Source: Bartonella sp. F02 (GTDB lineage: Bacteria > Pseudomonadota > Alphaproteobacteria > Rhizobiales > Rhizobiaceae). Taken from it: a stretch of DNA of 64,000 bases. Location of the stretch: the NCBI RefSeq assembly GCF_026929975.1, contig NZ_JANHOK010000004.1, forward strand, positions 1 to 64,000. Direction: 5' to 3'. Under the pieces are notes generated by a model, which was not told the origin of the DNA, searched no databases, and worked only from the letters and a program-made list of their open reading frames with translations. Position 1 is the first letter of the stretch. Each line of letters starts with the position of its first letter. Shown here one piece after another: positions 61,337 through 64,000 of the stretch. Position numbers and translations under genes: made by a program.

Positions 61337-61483
61337 TACGATAAAAACCTTTTTCTTATAGTTTTTCTTTAAACCTTTCTCTAAGTTTTCTGTAAGAGGT
61401 TTTGAGTGAAAAAATAACGTCTATAATGGATAGCATGCAACCGTTACATCAGTATATTTTGTGACGTCTCAAAAAAATAAAAC

Positions 61484-63658
<2,175 letters not shown>

Positions 63659-63734
63659 CTATAATCATATAAATCTGCTCTCTTTGGCACAAAAAAGAAG
63701 CCAAATGAGCACCATTTTTGTATCATTTAATTCG

Positions 63735-64000
63735 TTACATTTTCGCTAAAAGCTTTTTGGCTGCTGCACGGGCTTCTTCAGTAATTTCTTCTCCAGCCAA
63801 CATGCGTGCAATTTCTTCTATGCGTTCGTGTTCCTCAATTTTATGAACAGCTGTAATAAACTGTCCTTTGTCAACACTTTCAATTTTTGAAATCAAAAAA
63901 TGAGTATGCGCTTTCGAAGCAACCTGAGGCGCATGGGTAACAGCAAATACTTGCACATTTTTTGATAAATGAAGCAGACGTTGCCCAATAGCAGCCGCAA
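63735..64000 (-). CDS. recN: DNA repair protein RecN, C-terminal part (cut by the window edge)
   Basis: SMC-like ATPase used in double-strand break repair. Only the last 88 codons lie in the window; the frame runs off the right edge with ...AAAIGQRLLHLSKNVQ, then VFAVTHAPQVASKA, the H-loop histidine region of the RecN C-terminal ATPase half, and ends with a helical tail IEEIARMLAGEEITEEARAA. It precedes ligA on the same strand by 97 bases. Confidence 0.93.
   Translation of the reverse strand, partial: AAAIGQRLLHLSKNVQVFAVTHAPQVASKAHTHFLISKIESVDKGQFITAVHKIEEHERIEEIARMLAGEEITEEARAAAKKLLAKM

Overview
The window is chromosomal DNA from an AT-rich alphaproteobacterium of the order Rhizobiales, very probably a Bartonella. 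The evidence is a two-piece (circularly permuted) tmRNA with the tag ANDNYAEARLAA followed by an alphaproteobacterial SspB, a fused SecDF, a PopZ-type protein beside valS, low-GC coding sequence with long AT-rich gaps, and an outer-membrane protein of the hemin-binding (Hbp/Omp25) type. I see no prophage, insertion sequence, CRISPR array or conjugative module. Species was not determined.

Layout. 1-3.1 kb: the str operon rpsL-rpsG-fusA on the minus strand. 3.5-7.8 kb: xthA, then a four-gene glutamate/aspartate ABC importer (gltI-J-K-L). 8.1-13.8 kb, minus strand: pcm-like, tolC-like, popZ-like and valS. 14-19.6 kb: tRNA-Cys, tRNA-Asn, a DEAD-box helicase, a small exported protein, ilvA, tRNA-Leu and a gene-poor stretch. 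19.6-31.4 kb: Hbp-like porin, a large MscS-family channel with a small exported protein overlapping it, secDF, a CPA2 antiporter, a YbhN-like membrane protein and a TerC-CBS-CorC protein. 31.9-41.2 kb: tRNA-Lys, a long empty stretch, cycA, ilvC, pdxJ, a RecD-like helicase, ilvB and miaA. 41.5-46.7 kb, minus strand: thyA-folA and hflK-hflC-degP. 46.9-51.5 kb: three tandem KgtP-like 2-oxoglutarate transporters, each with its own leader motif and terminator. 51.6-54.3 kb: a DUF2853 protein, the two-piece ssrA, sspB, a DUF4169 protein and gpsA. 54.7-64 kb: uvrD-type helicase, a hexapeptide acyltransferase, a SCO1-like protein, prmA, an aminopeptidase P, ligA and the 3' end of recN.

How the genes fit together. 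Uptake of amino acids and C4/C5 acids dominates (GltIJKL, CycA, three KgtP copies), while branched-chain amino-acid synthesis is represented by isolated ilvA, ilvB and ilvC genes with no ilvN or ilvD beside them. This fits a host-adapted organism living on amino acids and 2-oxoglutarate. A quality-control theme recurs: DegP with HflKC, and tmRNA with its ClpXP adaptor SspB.

The most unusual observations are the mosaic kgtP triplication with a conserved upstream inverted repeat, a short branched-chain-rich reading frame just upstream of ilvC with a weaker counterpart at the hairpin before ilvB, and a short coding fragment found in two decayed copies a few hundred bases downstream of two tRNA genes. 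No clearly undescribed multi-gene system was found.
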